DNA of 43,725 nucleotides, from NCBI GenBank assembly GCA_003598065.1, contig QZKR01000183.1:1-43725 (forward strand), written 5' to 3'. Shown here one piece after another: positions 35,788-43,373 of the stretch; the stretch's first letter is position 1, and the number at the start of each line of letters is the position of its first letter. The notes beneath the pieces are model-generated. The model ran no database searches, was not told where the DNA came from, and saw nothing but the letters and a program-made list of their open reading frames with translations. The position numbers were made by a program, and so were the translations under genes. Origin of the DNA: Myxococcales bacterium (GTDB lineage: Bacteria > Myxococcota_A > SURF-8).

Positions 35788-37188
35788 ATGTCATCTCGCC
35801 TCTACATCATCACTGGTGCTTCGGGAAGCGGTAAAACTACGCTTCTGAATAGCATTGCTTCGTCTAATATTTTATCGGCAGACACAGTATTAAGGGCTGT
35901 CCGTGCTCCAAAATACTCCGAAAGAGAAGTCCGAACTAATCAAGGAGATCTAGACGATATTGTCCATGTTGAAAATGTTCGTCTTGGAGATTTCGATATT
36001 GCCTATGTAATTAACAACATTAAGTACGGAATCAAGCTAAAACCAATCAATGAGCTTCTCAGAAATGGATTTAATCCTTTCATAATAGTTAGCGATTTTA
36101 GGATTGTGAGACAATTGAAAGCATTATTGGGCGAAAAAGCTAAAGCATTATATGTGTCATCGGCTATAGATGCAGACAAGCTTCGGCGAATTCAGTTCGA
36201 AAGGTTAGGATTCAAGCCAACGGAAAAGCAGAAAACTGTATTATCTTACCACTTTTCAAGAGCTAGTGCCGCTGCTCGATTGGGTTGGTGGGAAAGGGTT
36301 TCAGAATGTATGACTGAACTCGAAGCAGATTGGCATGCTTACGCAACAGACGCAAAATCAACTGAAATACGAGCTCAAAAAATTCGCGCTTTTCATATCC
36401 GCTACATCGAACATATAAGTTTATTTGACCATGTTATTCTTAACTACACGGAAGATAAGCCAGAGGAAATGGCCTTCCAGGTTTCAAATTTAATTCAACA
36501 TGTTGATCGTTATGAGTCTATAGAACTATCTTCTCCACCAATATTTATAGTTGCAGCAGCATCTGGTGCCGGGAAGGGAACGCTCATGGAAATGCTAGAA
36601 TTTATTGGTAAGGACAGAGTAAAGATTACGTCAAAATTAGCGAAAAGGAGACCTAAAAAAGAAGATAAAAGGGATGGCATGATAGCTCTTTTCAGAACTT
36701 CTACCGATCCAAAGCCAGAATGGCCTGAATGGTGGACAAATGACATGAAAGAATTCGGAAATAAAGGGGAATTCCCTCCCGAATACGATTTGCGTTGGGA
36801 ATTCCACAAAAAGCATCCCCAAGGAGGGGGCGGTACTCATTATGCAGTGAGTAGTCAAGAGATTAATAGAAATCTTTCAAACAAAACACCGCAAATATTT
36901 ATTTCAAACATCGAGCAATTTGAGACATTTAGGAAGAAATGGCCGAAAAATTCTATATTTGTGTATTTACACCGATTGGTCAGCGATCATGATTATAGAG
37001 AATTCCAAATTCGGAAATGGAAGGAAGATCCAACTGAAGCCCAGGCGCGAATCTTAGAGCGCGCTCAAATTCACAGGTCGTATATGAGTAGTATTGCCCA
37101 ATTTAATCATGTACTATTGAACACCGCAAATGAGGAAGACTTATATGATCAAATGTTTAGGCTGCTTGAATACTACAACAAAGGTTAA
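35788..37188 (+). CDS. tandem guanylate-kinase-like P-loop protein
   Basis: 466 residues from the ATG at 35788, four bases after the previous stop. It contains two guanylate-kinase/PhnN-like P-loop domains. Domain 1 (1-240): P-loop GASGSGKT (10-17), RAPKYSEREVRTNQGD like the GMP-binding lid segment, YGIKLKPINELLRNGFNPFIIVSD, KALYVSS. Domain 2 (250-466): P-loop AASGAGKG (257-264), TSKLAKRRPKKEDKRDGMI, WEFHKKHPQGGGGTHYAVSSQEINRNL, IFISNIEQFETFRKKWPKNSIFVYLHR. In both, the YG/HY...V..I...L arrangement follows the kinase fold. A single guanylate kinase is about 200 residues, so this is two units fused. Substrate unknown; both loops look able to bind NTP. AT-rich, with a Nudix partner upstream and a membrane partner downstream. 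Confidence 0.8.
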   Translation: MSSRLYIITGASGSGKTTLLNSIASSNILSADTVLRAVRAPKYSEREVRTNQGDLDDIVHVENVRLGDFDIAYVINNIKYGIKLKPINELLRNGFNPFIIVSDFRIVRQLKALLGEKAKALYVSSAIDADKLRRIQFERLGFKPTEKQKTVLSYHFSRASAAARLGWWERVSECMTELEADWHAYATDAKSTEIRAQKIRAFHIRYIEHISLFDHVILNYTEDKPEEMAFQVSNLIQHVDRYESIELSSPPIFIVAAASGAGKGTLMEMLEFIGKDRVKITSKLAKRRPKKEDKRDGMIALFRTSTDPKPEWPEWWTNDMKEFGNKGEFPPEYDLRWEFHKKHPQGGGGTHYAVSSQEINRNLSNKTPQIFISNIEQFETFRKKWPKNSIFVYLHRLVSDHDYREFQIRKWKEDPTEAQARILERAQIHRSYMSSIAQFNHVLLNTANEEDLYDQMFRLLEYYNKG

Positions 37189-37231
37189 CCGTGGCGCTCT
37201 AATTACGAATTGCTAGGGAGAAAAAGCGAAT

Positions 37232-37897
37232 ATGGATCTAGTCTATCAATTAAGCATTGGTGCTGCGGGATCAATACTCGGTGCGGTCATTCTTTGGGTA
37301 TTTCGAGAATGGACAGTCCTGCCAATAATTATGCAATTATCCGCATCTAGAATACTGCGGCACGGTGTTCTAAGGGGGTATCGAGCACAGAAATATGCCG
37401 AAAATGACATGATAAAGGATTTCGCTGGATCTAAGGAGTTAAAAGTATTTGAGATTCGCGGCTACTCCGTAAGTCATGCAGATAGACCTTTGAACTTCAT
37501 CCTTAAGGATGGCATGAAAAATATAAAAATACTGTTTTCAGACCCTGGAGACATGGAGGGTGACAATGCGGAGATTAAGGAAAGGGCGAAAGAACTGGAT
37601 GAATTAGAGGCTGGTGTATTAAGAACAGATATCTATTCTTCTGTAAAGCGAATAATAGCGGCAATGCAAAAAAATGAGAGAGTTTTGTGCCGGCTTCATA
37701 AGGAAACAGCAAGTCATCGATTTTTTATTTGTGATGATTGCGTTTATTACAGTCCATACCTACCTTCGAAGTTAGGCTCTGAGTCACCAATTATTAAAGC
37801 TAGGCGATCTAGCCCGCTATATGAGGGCATGGCACGATATTTCGATAACGTTTGGGAGAAGTCCCGTGACGCCAAGACGCTGAATTACAGGCAATAA
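37232..37897 (+). CDS. membrane-anchored PLD-like protein of the AT-rich cassette
   Basis: 221 residues, ATG preceded by GGGAG. One N-terminal transmembrane helix (about residues 6-25; SIGAAGSILGAVILWVF) precedes a cytoplasmic part. Segments such as LKVFEIRGYSVSHADRPLNFILKDGMKNIKILFSDP, ERAKELDELEAGVLRTDIYSSVKRI, RVLCRLHKETASHRFFICDDCVYYSPYL and PLYEGMARYFDNVWEKS fit the PLD-like/DUF5919-type sensor layout seen in bacterial signalling proteins, without HKD catalytic motifs. The same pattern seems to occur at the N-terminus of the Nudix protein two genes upstream. It starts 43 bases after the kinase gene and is followed by a terminator at 37976, closing the cassette. A membrane-linked sensor or effector role is inferred. 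Confidence 0.72.
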   Translation: MDLVYQLSIGAAGSILGAVILWVFREWTVLPIIMQLSASRILRHGVLRGYRAQKYAENDMIKDFAGSKELKVFEIRGYSVSHADRPLNFILKDGMKNIKILFSDPGDMEGDNAEIKERAKELDELEAGVLRTDIYSSVKRIIAAMQKNERVLCRLHKETASHRFFICDDCVYYSPYLPSKLGSESPIIKARRSSPLYEGMARYFDNVWEKSRDAKTLNYRQ

Positions 37898-37975
37898 AAT
37901 TCAAACTAGAGGAAATGGGCGTACCGTCGTAGTTCTATGGGGTTCGCCGTCTCCGAGTGTACAGTCAAGCATTTC

Positions 37976-37994
37976 CCCGACAGTCGGGTTTCTT
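37976..37994 (+). terminator. intrinsic terminator after the AT-rich cassette
   Basis: Stem CCCGA-CAG-TCGGG (37976-37988) followed by TTTCTT. An alternative longer pairing, CCCCGA (37975-37980) with TCGGGG (37994-37999), also exists. It lies 79 bases after the stop of the membrane protein. Confidence 0.55.
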
Positions 37995-38062
37995 CGGGGT
38001 AGTTGAACAAGCGGCATCGGGGCTTAGGGTTGGAGTACTGGTCTTGGTCGTAACAGTGAACC

Positions 38063-39067
38063 TCACCACCTCATCAGCGCGGCGATCCAGGAGAGGCCCG
38101 CGCCGTAGCCGGTGAGGCAGAGCAGGTAGCCCGGCTTGAGGCGGTTCTGGCGCACCGCCTCGTCCAGGGCGATCGGCACGGACGCCGCCGCCGTGTTGCC
38201 GGTCGTCTCCAGCGTCGTCACCACCTTCGTCATCGGCAGATCCAGCGCCTTCGCCCCGGCCTCGATGACGCGCAGGTTGGCCTGGTGGGGGATCAGCAGG
38301 TCGAGGTTCTCGGGCACGAAATGCCGCTTCGCCAGGATGCGCTCGACGCCGACGGCGAACACCTGCGAGGCGAAGCCGGCGATCGCCTTGCCGTCCATCT
38401 TCAGAAAGAAGTGGTCGCCGGAGAGGCTCGGCGAGTAGGGCAGCGCGCTGCCGCCCACCGGCACCCAGAGCTTGTCGTAATGGTCGCCCTGCGAGCCGGC
38501 CACCGCCTCCAGAAAGCCCCGGTTCGGGTCGTTGGTCGCCGTCAACAGCGCCGCGCCCGCGCCGTCGCCGAACAGCACGGCCGTGCCCTTGTTGCTCTTG
38601 TTGATGAAGCTCGTGCAGCGGTCCGCGCCGATAACAAGGATGTGCTCGTAGCGGCCGGCCATGATGTAGTAACTCGCCGCCTCCAGGGCCTCGATCCAGC
38701 CGGAGCAGTCCTTGCCGAAGTCGTAGGCGGGCACGCCATGCAGGCCGATTTTCGCCGCCACCTGCGGCGCGGTCTTGGGAATTTTCTGGTCGGGGGTGGA
38801 GGTGGCGAGGAGCACCAGATCGACGTCGTCGGGATGGACGCCGGCGGCGGCGATGGCCCGGCGGCCCGCCTCGGCGGCCATGTCGCTGGTGTTCTCCTCC
38901 TCGGCGACGCGCCGCTCTCGGATGCCGGTCTTGCCGACGATCTCCGCCGACGAGACGGTGTAGCTCTCACCCTTGGAATTGACGAACGGCCATTGCTCCA
39001 ACTCCTTGTTGGCGAGGCGCTTCGGCGGCAGATAGCTGCCGGTGCCGATGATGATTGCGTTGGGCAT
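38063..39067 (-). CDS. fabH: 3-oxoacyl-ACP synthase III (FabH-like)
   Basis: 334 residues from the ATG at 39067, which has GGGGAGGAC upstream; the longer frame to 39220 crosses the promoter. FabH condenses acetyl- or another acyl-CoA with malonyl-ACP to start fatty-acid synthesis. The thiolase-fold triad is present: Cys121 (GKDCSGW), His261 (IPHQANLRVIEA) and Asn291 (TTGNTAAASVP). Also visible are IIGTGSYLPPKRL at the N-terminus, GIRERRVAEEENTSDMA, and the closing LLCLTGYGAGLSWIAALMRW. No other fatty-acid genes are adjacent, so a role in a specialised acyl pathway cannot be excluded. Confidence 0.93.
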   Translation of the reverse strand: MPNAIIIGTGSYLPPKRLANKELEQWPFVNSKGESYTVSSAEIVGKTGIRERRVAEEENTSDMAAEAGRRAIAAAGVHPDDVDLVLLATSTPDQKIPKTAPQVAAKIGLHGVPAYDFGKDCSGWIEALEAASYYIMAGRYEHILVIGADRCTSFINKSNKGTAVLFGDGAGAALLTATNDPNRGFLEAVAGSQGDHYDKLWVPVGGSALPYSPSLSGDHFFLKMDGKAIAGFASQVFAVGVERILAKRHFVPENLDLLIPHQANLRVIEAGAKALDLPMTKVVTTLETTGNTAAASVPIALDEAVRQNRLKPGYLLCLTGYGAGLSWIAALMRW

Positions 39068-39124
39068 GTCAGTCCTCCCCCTCCGGCGGGTCGGCGGCGC
39101 GTTTTGCCGCGCCGCGGCAAAGCG

Positions 39125-39153
39125 AAAGTACCAGAGGCGCCGCTTGCTGTCAA
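39125..39153 (-). promoter_or_regulatory. promoter of fabH
   Basis: Minus-strand TTGACA (39153-39148) is perfect and lies 17 bases from TACTTT (39130-39125), a weak -10. It is about 58 bases upstream of the start codon. Confidence 0.55.
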
Positions 39154-39178
39154 CCTCCGGACCGGCGCGACAAACGCC

Positions 39179-39207
39179 TTGCGTCCCGCGCCGGCGGCCC
39201 GTACAAT
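39179..39207 (+). promoter_or_regulatory. promoter of the M29 aminopeptidase gene
   Basis: TTGCGT (39179-39184) and TACAAT (39202-39207) are 17 bases apart, 48 bases upstream of the ATG at 39256, divergent from the fabH promoter. Confidence 0.6.
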
Positions 39208-39255
39208 GCCCTGCGGACACGGCATTACCATAATTTTCGCGCGATGGAGGGCGAT

Positions 39256-40365
39256 ATGGACGAGCGCGTGCGCAAGCTGGCGAAAAATCTCGTAAGCTAT
39301 TCGATGCGGGTGAAAGCGGGCGACAAAGTGCTGATCGAGGCGGTCGGCCCCAACACCTTCGAACTCGCCGAAGCGCTGGTGGAAGAAGTGTACGGCGCCG
39401 GCGGCGCGCCGTTCTATCTGCTGCACGACGACAAGCTGCGCCGCGCGCAGCTGCTGGGCGCGAACCAGGAGCAGTTCGAATTCGAGGCCGCGCTGCAGAA
39501 GGCGCGGATGGAGAAGATGGACTGCTACGTCGGCGTGCGCGGCTCCAACAACGTCCTCGAACTTTCCGACGTCCCCTCCGAACGCCTCAAGATCTACTCC
39601 TCGACGGTGATGAAGAAGGTGCACATGGAGATCCGCGTGCCCAAGACGCGCTGGGTGGTGCTGCGCTACCCCAACCCCACCTTCGCCCAGGCGGCGAAGA
39701 TGTCCACGCGCGCCTTCGAGGACTTTTTCTACAAGGCCTGCCTCCTGGATTACTCGGGAATGTCCAAGGCCATGGACCCGCTGGTGGAACTGATGCAGAA
39801 GACGGACCAGGTCCACATCGCCGGCCCCGGCACGGACCTGCGTTTCTCGATCAAGGGCATCGCGGCGATCAAGTGCGACGGCCGGCTCAACATCCCCGAC
39901 GGCGAGGTGTTCACCGCGCCGGTGAAGGCGTCGGCCAACGGCGTGCTGCAGACGAACACGCCGACGCTTTACGAAGGCAGCTATTTCGAGGGCGTCCGCC
40001 TGACGTTCAAGGACGGCAAGGTCGTCGAAGCCTCCTGCCGGGTGGGCGAGCAGAAGAAGCTCGATTCCATCTTCGAGCGCGACGAGGGCGCGCGCTACGT
40101 GGGCGAGTTCGCCCTGGGCGTCAATCCGCACATCACCCGCCCGATGCTCGACATTCTTTTCGACGAGAAGATCGCCGGCTCCTTCCACTTCACGCCCGGC
40201 GGCTGCTACGACGAAGCCGACAACGGCAACAAGTCGGAAGTGCACTGGGACCTCGTCACCCGCCAGTTCGCGGAGGACGGCGGCGGCGAGATCCGCTTCG
40301 ACGGCAAGCTGGTGCGCCAGGACGGCCTGTTCGTCCTCGACAGCCTCAAGGCCCTCAACCCTTAA
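39256..40365 (+). CDS. M29-family metalloaminopeptidase
   Basis: 369 residues. GGAGG five bases upstream favours the ATG at 39256 over the one at 39244. It matches the thermophilic aminopeptidase family (AmpS/AmpT/PepS): VSYSMRVKAGDKVLIEA and LVEEVYGAGGAPFYLL at the N-terminus, AGPGTDLRFSIKG, and the metal region with NIPDGEVFTAPVKASANG, RYVGEFALGVNPHI and the closing HFTPGGCYDEADNGNKSEVHWDLV, giving the Glu, Glu, His, His and Asp ligands of the dinuclear site. It removes N-terminal residues from peptides in the cytoplasm; there is no signal peptide. Two plus-strand genes follow at short spacing. Confidence 0.92.
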   Translation: MDERVRKLAKNLVSYSMRVKAGDKVLIEAVGPNTFELAEALVEEVYGAGGAPFYLLHDDKLRRAQLLGANQEQFEFEAALQKARMEKMDCYVGVRGSNNVLELSDVPSERLKIYSSTVMKKVHMEIRVPKTRWVVLRYPNPTFAQAAKMSTRAFEDFFYKACLLDYSGMSKAMDPLVELMQKTDQVHIAGPGTDLRFSIKGIAAIKCDGRLNIPDGEVFTAPVKASANGVLQTNTPTLYEGSYFEGVRLTFKDGKVVEASCRVGEQKKLDSIFERDEGARYVGEFALGVNPHITRPMLDILFDEKIAGSFHFTPGGCYDEADNGNKSEVHWDLVTRQFAEDGGGEIRFDGKLVRQDGLFVLDSLKALNP

Positions 40366-40416
40366 CCGACCCGTGGCGGCGCGCGTCGAGTCAAACGAGG
40401 GAGCGAAGCGAGGCGG

Positions 40417-41718
40417 ATGAGCAAGACCTTGGCGCTGATGCTGGCCGAGGAGCGGCTGATCGCCCGCTGGCAGATCGAAGCCGCCCTCCAGTCCCAACTC
40501 ATCCACGAAGGATCGCTGGGCGTGAACCTCGTCCGGCTCGGCTACATCGACGAGGAGCGTCTGCGGCGCTTTCAGGCCCGCTTTACGGGCACGCCGCTCT
40601 TGAAGGACGGCTTTCTGGACGGCGTCCCCGACGCCGTGACCGATCGTCTGCCGCCGGATCTCGTCTTTCAGTGGCGCGTCATGCCGGTGGCGGTGAAGGA
40701 CGGCAAGCTGGTCGTCGCCTCCTCCGAACCCCTGCAGGAACAGGTGCTGCACGACATCGCGCTGTTCGTCGGCCAGGACGTCCAGTCCGTGCTCGCCTCG
40801 GAGCGGGCGCTTCTGGACGCCGTGCTGCGCCACTACGCCATGCGGCTGCCGTCGCTGCTGTTCGATTCTCCCGCCGCGGCCGGCCCCGAACCTGGCGCGA
40901 GGCCGGCCGACGCCGCGCCCGCCGTGCGGCAAAGCGAGCGCATCCGGCGCGCCATGGACACGAGCCTTTCCGATTACGACATCCCGAGCGACGCGAACAT
41001 CGAGCGCCTGCTGGCCGCTTTCCCCGAAACGCGCGGTCTCGTCCCGCCCGAAGACGAAAAGGCGGAAGCGCTCGAAGCAACGAGGGATGACGACGCGTTG
41101 GCGGAAGCGCCGCTGTCGGCGGAGGATCTGCCCCCGTCGTTCGAGGAGCTTGCGCCGGTTTCGGAAGCAAGCGCGATCGTCGATGTCGAACGGGAAGCAG
41201 CGGCGGAGCAAACTGTCGTTCCGACCCCGGCGTCGCTTTCGCTCGACGAGTTGGAGTGCGCCCTGGCCGGCGCGAGCGAGCGCGACGCGATCGTCGAGGC
41301 GGCTCTGCGCTGGCTGTCGCCGGCCTTCGGACTGCGGCTGTTTTTCACGGTGAAGAAGTCTATGGCGGCGGGCCACATGAGTCAGGGCGAAGGGCTTGCG
41401 CCGGAGTCCGTGAAGGAAATGGAACTGGCGCTGAATCTGGTTTCCCTGCTCCAGCGCGCGGCGAACGACGGCGCGGTGTTCGTCGGCGAGGTGGCCCACG
41501 ACGTCGCGCTGGAGGCGCTGTTCGCCGCCGCGGGGCTCTGGCCGCCGCAGACGGCGCTCGTCGTGCCGGTGCCGCTCAAGGGAAAATGCGTCGGGCTTCT
41601 CGTGGCGCTCAAGCCCGCCTCCGACGCGCCGGCCGATCCGGCTTTCTGGCAGGAAGCGCAGAAGCGTCTCGTCGCCGCCTTCGAAACGCTGATTTTGGCG
41701 AAAAAGCTGGGGGTATAG
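40417..41718 (+). CDS. GspE N-terminal (MshEN-like) domain protein with GAF-like C-terminus
   Basis: 433 residues. The first 150 resemble the N-terminal domain of type II secretion/pilus ATPases (GspE/PilB/MshE): LALMLAEERLIARWQIEAALQSQL, GSLGVNLVRLGYIDEERLRRFQARFTGTPLL, DRLPPDLVFQWRVMPVAVKDGKLVVASSEPL. The ATPase part is absent. The middle (about 155-285) is acidic and low complexity. Residues about 290-433 read like a GAF-type domain (LRWLSPAFGLRLFFTVKKS, ALVVPVPLKGKCVGLLVAL). MshEN domains can bind c-di-GMP, but I cannot confirm the binding residues here. Such stand-alone proteins are frequent in Myxococcota. It is 51 bases after the aminopeptidase gene. Confidence 0.75.
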   Translation: MSKTLALMLAEERLIARWQIEAALQSQLIHEGSLGVNLVRLGYIDEERLRRFQARFTGTPLLKDGFLDGVPDAVTDRLPPDLVFQWRVMPVAVKDGKLVVASSEPLQEQVLHDIALFVGQDVQSVLASERALLDAVLRHYAMRLPSLLFDSPAAAGPEPGARPADAAPAVRQSERIRRAMDTSLSDYDIPSDANIERLLAAFPETRGLVPPEDEKAEALEATRDDDALAEAPLSAEDLPPSFEELAPVSEASAIVDVEREAAAEQTVVPTPASLSLDELECALAGASERDAIVEAALRWLSPAFGLRLFFTVKKSMAAGHMSQGEGLAPESVKEMELALNLVSLLQRAANDGAVFVGEVAHDVALEALFAAAGLWPPQTALVVPVPLKGKCVGLLVALKPASDAPADPAFWQEAQKRLVAAFETLILAKKLGV

Positions 41719-41737
41719 ACAGCGGAAAAGGTCTCCG

Positions 41738-43330
41738 ATGCGCGCAGTCTCACTTATTAACGCTTTTTTCTCTTTCATCGCCTCGCGACGACCGCAAGGT
41801 TTTTTCCCCGCGCTTTTCAGTCTCGTTCTATCCCTGTCTCTTTTCGCTTGCGGCGCGGCTTCGGAATCCGGCCAGGACATTCCCGTCTTCGTCCCGCCCG
41901 ACGGCGACGAAGTTGGAGAATCCGACTCCGACGGAGTGGACGCCGATTTAGATTTCGACGCGAACCTGGACGGCGACTCCACGCCTGCCGCTGAAGACGA
42001 AGCCGCAATCGAAGACGGTGATTCTGCCGACGAACCGGAACAAGATGCAGCCGAAGAGGACACGGCCGACGGCGACAACGCCGATATCGAGTTTGGCGAT
42101 TCCGAGCCGGAGTCCGCCGACGGCGATCAGGACCGGCCGGCGGGCTTCTGCCTCGCCCTCGGCGCCTGCGAGGGACAGGAGGTCTGCAACCTCGCCCTCG
42201 GCCGCTGCGAATGGCGTGAACTCGTGCCGGCGCAGAATCTGGAGCTGCTGAACTTCGCCGCTCCGGCTTCCGGCGCGGGCGACATGCTGGTCATCGACGG
42301 CAAACGTTTCTACGCTTCGCTCTTCGGTGCGTTCTCCGTACGGGTCAGCATCGGCTCGACGCCCCTCTCCAATACGCGCGTGGACGAAAACCGTATTACC
42401 GTTCCCGTCCCCGCCGACGTTTCGGGCCGAATCACGGTGACAGGCGAGAACGGGACCGTGACTTCGACGGACCCGCTCCTGAGCGCCGGCCCCGGCGTGC
42501 TGCCCTGCGACGAATCGACGCCCGCCGCCTCGGGCGAGGCGGGCGCGACGCCGGCCGAGGCCGGACCTTACGCCAGCGCGCATCTGGACCTGGTCGCCGA
42601 AGGCACGGATCTGCGCCTCACCTACCCTGCCCTTTGCGGCGGTCTGCGCCGGCCGCCGGCGGAAGGGACTTACCCCCTGGTCGTTCTCCTCCACGGCGAC
42701 GGCGGGCAATACCTGAATTACGAATACCTCGCCCAGCATCTTGCTACCTGGGGATTTATTTCCATCATGCCGGAAACGGACGCGACGCAATACTTGCAGG
42801 AAGCCGTCAAGGCGTTCCAGAACGTATCACTCAACACTTTCTCGGAGGTTCTGGACGGTTTGCACACCACTGCAAGCGTGGCGCTGGTCGGGCATTCGCG
42901 CGGCGCCGAGCGGCTGCAAGACGTTGCAAGCGATACGGCTATCGGTGCGGAGACAGTGGCGTCGGTGTTCCTGGGGCCTGTGTACGACAACGACGGCGAC
43001 GAGAAGATGCCGGGCATGTTCATGACCTTCAGCGCTACGGGCGATCTTCAGTCCAACTCTTCATTTTCCGAGGGGGCCTATGCCAGTCAATCGCCTCCTA
43101 AATGGTACATCGACATCAAGGGCGGCAACCACAGCCTGTTTACGGACCACAAAGTGTGGCTCGGTGCGTGGATGGACCTCGCGCCGACAATCACGCGGCG
43201 CGAGCAGTTCGCGGTGATCGTCAGCTTCGTGCTGCCGCTGTTCCAGCGGGCCTTCGGTCTCGACGAGCCCTTCGCCGACTGGCTCGACAATCCGCCCGCC
43301 TCGGCGTTGTATTCGGTGGTGGCGGAGTAA
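41738..43330 (+). CDS. lipoprotein with acidic linker, IPT-like domain and serine hydrolase
   Basis: 530 residues. The signal peptide ends in SLSLFAC (Cys38). A long Asp/Glu/Gly linker occupies about 47-133 (DGDEVGESDSDGVDADLDFD). A small Cys module follows (FCLALGACEGQEVC), then an IPT/TIG-like beta domain (about 165-250). The last part is an alpha/beta-hydrolase: LVVLLHGDGGQYLNYEYLAQHLATWGF (oxyanion region), nucleophile Ser387 in VGHSRGAER, and a late His in GGNHSLF. This resembles chlorophyllase/PAF-acetylhydrolase-like esterases. The acid residue cannot be assigned with confidence. Predicted surface-anchored esterase or lipase; substrate unknown. Confidence 0.85.
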   Translation: MRAVSLINAFFSFIASRRPQGFFPALFSLVLSLSLFACGAASESGQDIPVFVPPDGDEVGESDSDGVDADLDFDANLDGDSTPAAEDEAAIEDGDSADEPEQDAAEEDTADGDNADIEFGDSEPESADGDQDRPAGFCLALGACEGQEVCNLALGRCEWRELVPAQNLELLNFAAPASGAGDMLVIDGKRFYASLFGAFSVRVSIGSTPLSNTRVDENRITVPVPADVSGRITVTGENGTVTSTDPLLSAGPGVLPCDESTPAASGEAGATPAEAGPYASAHLDLVAEGTDLRLTYPALCGGLRRPPAEGTYPLVVLLHGDGGQYLNYEYLAQHLATWGFISIMPETDATQYLQEAVKAFQNVSLNTFSEVLDGLHTTASVALVGHSRGAERLQDVASDTAIGAETVASVFLGPVYDNDGDEKMPGMFMTFSATGDLQSNSSFSEGAYASQSPPKWYIDIKGGNHSLFTDHKVWLGAWMDLAPTITRREQFAVIVSFVLPLFQRAFGLDEPFADWLDNPPASALYSVVAE

Positions 43331-43355
43331 GACGCCGAATAATAGCACTTACTTT

Positions 43356-43371
43356 GGGGAAATCGATCCCC
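43356..43371. terminator. weak hairpin between convergent genes
   Basis: GGGGA-AATCGA-TCCCC forms a five-base stem between the convergent stop codons at 43330 and 43374. There is no proper T-run on either side, so terminator activity is doubtful. Confidence 0.25.
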
Positions 43372-43373
43372 TC

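Noticed and set aside
34310..38062. Looked for flanking direct repeats or an integrase marking the AT-rich cassette as an island
   Set aside because: No matching repeats at the two edges, no tRNA and no recombinase were found; acquisition is inferred only from base composition.
38542..42078. 1178-codon minus-strand open frame across fabH and the plus-strand genes
   Set aside because: It crosses promoters and several real genes on the other strand; the translation is compositional noise.
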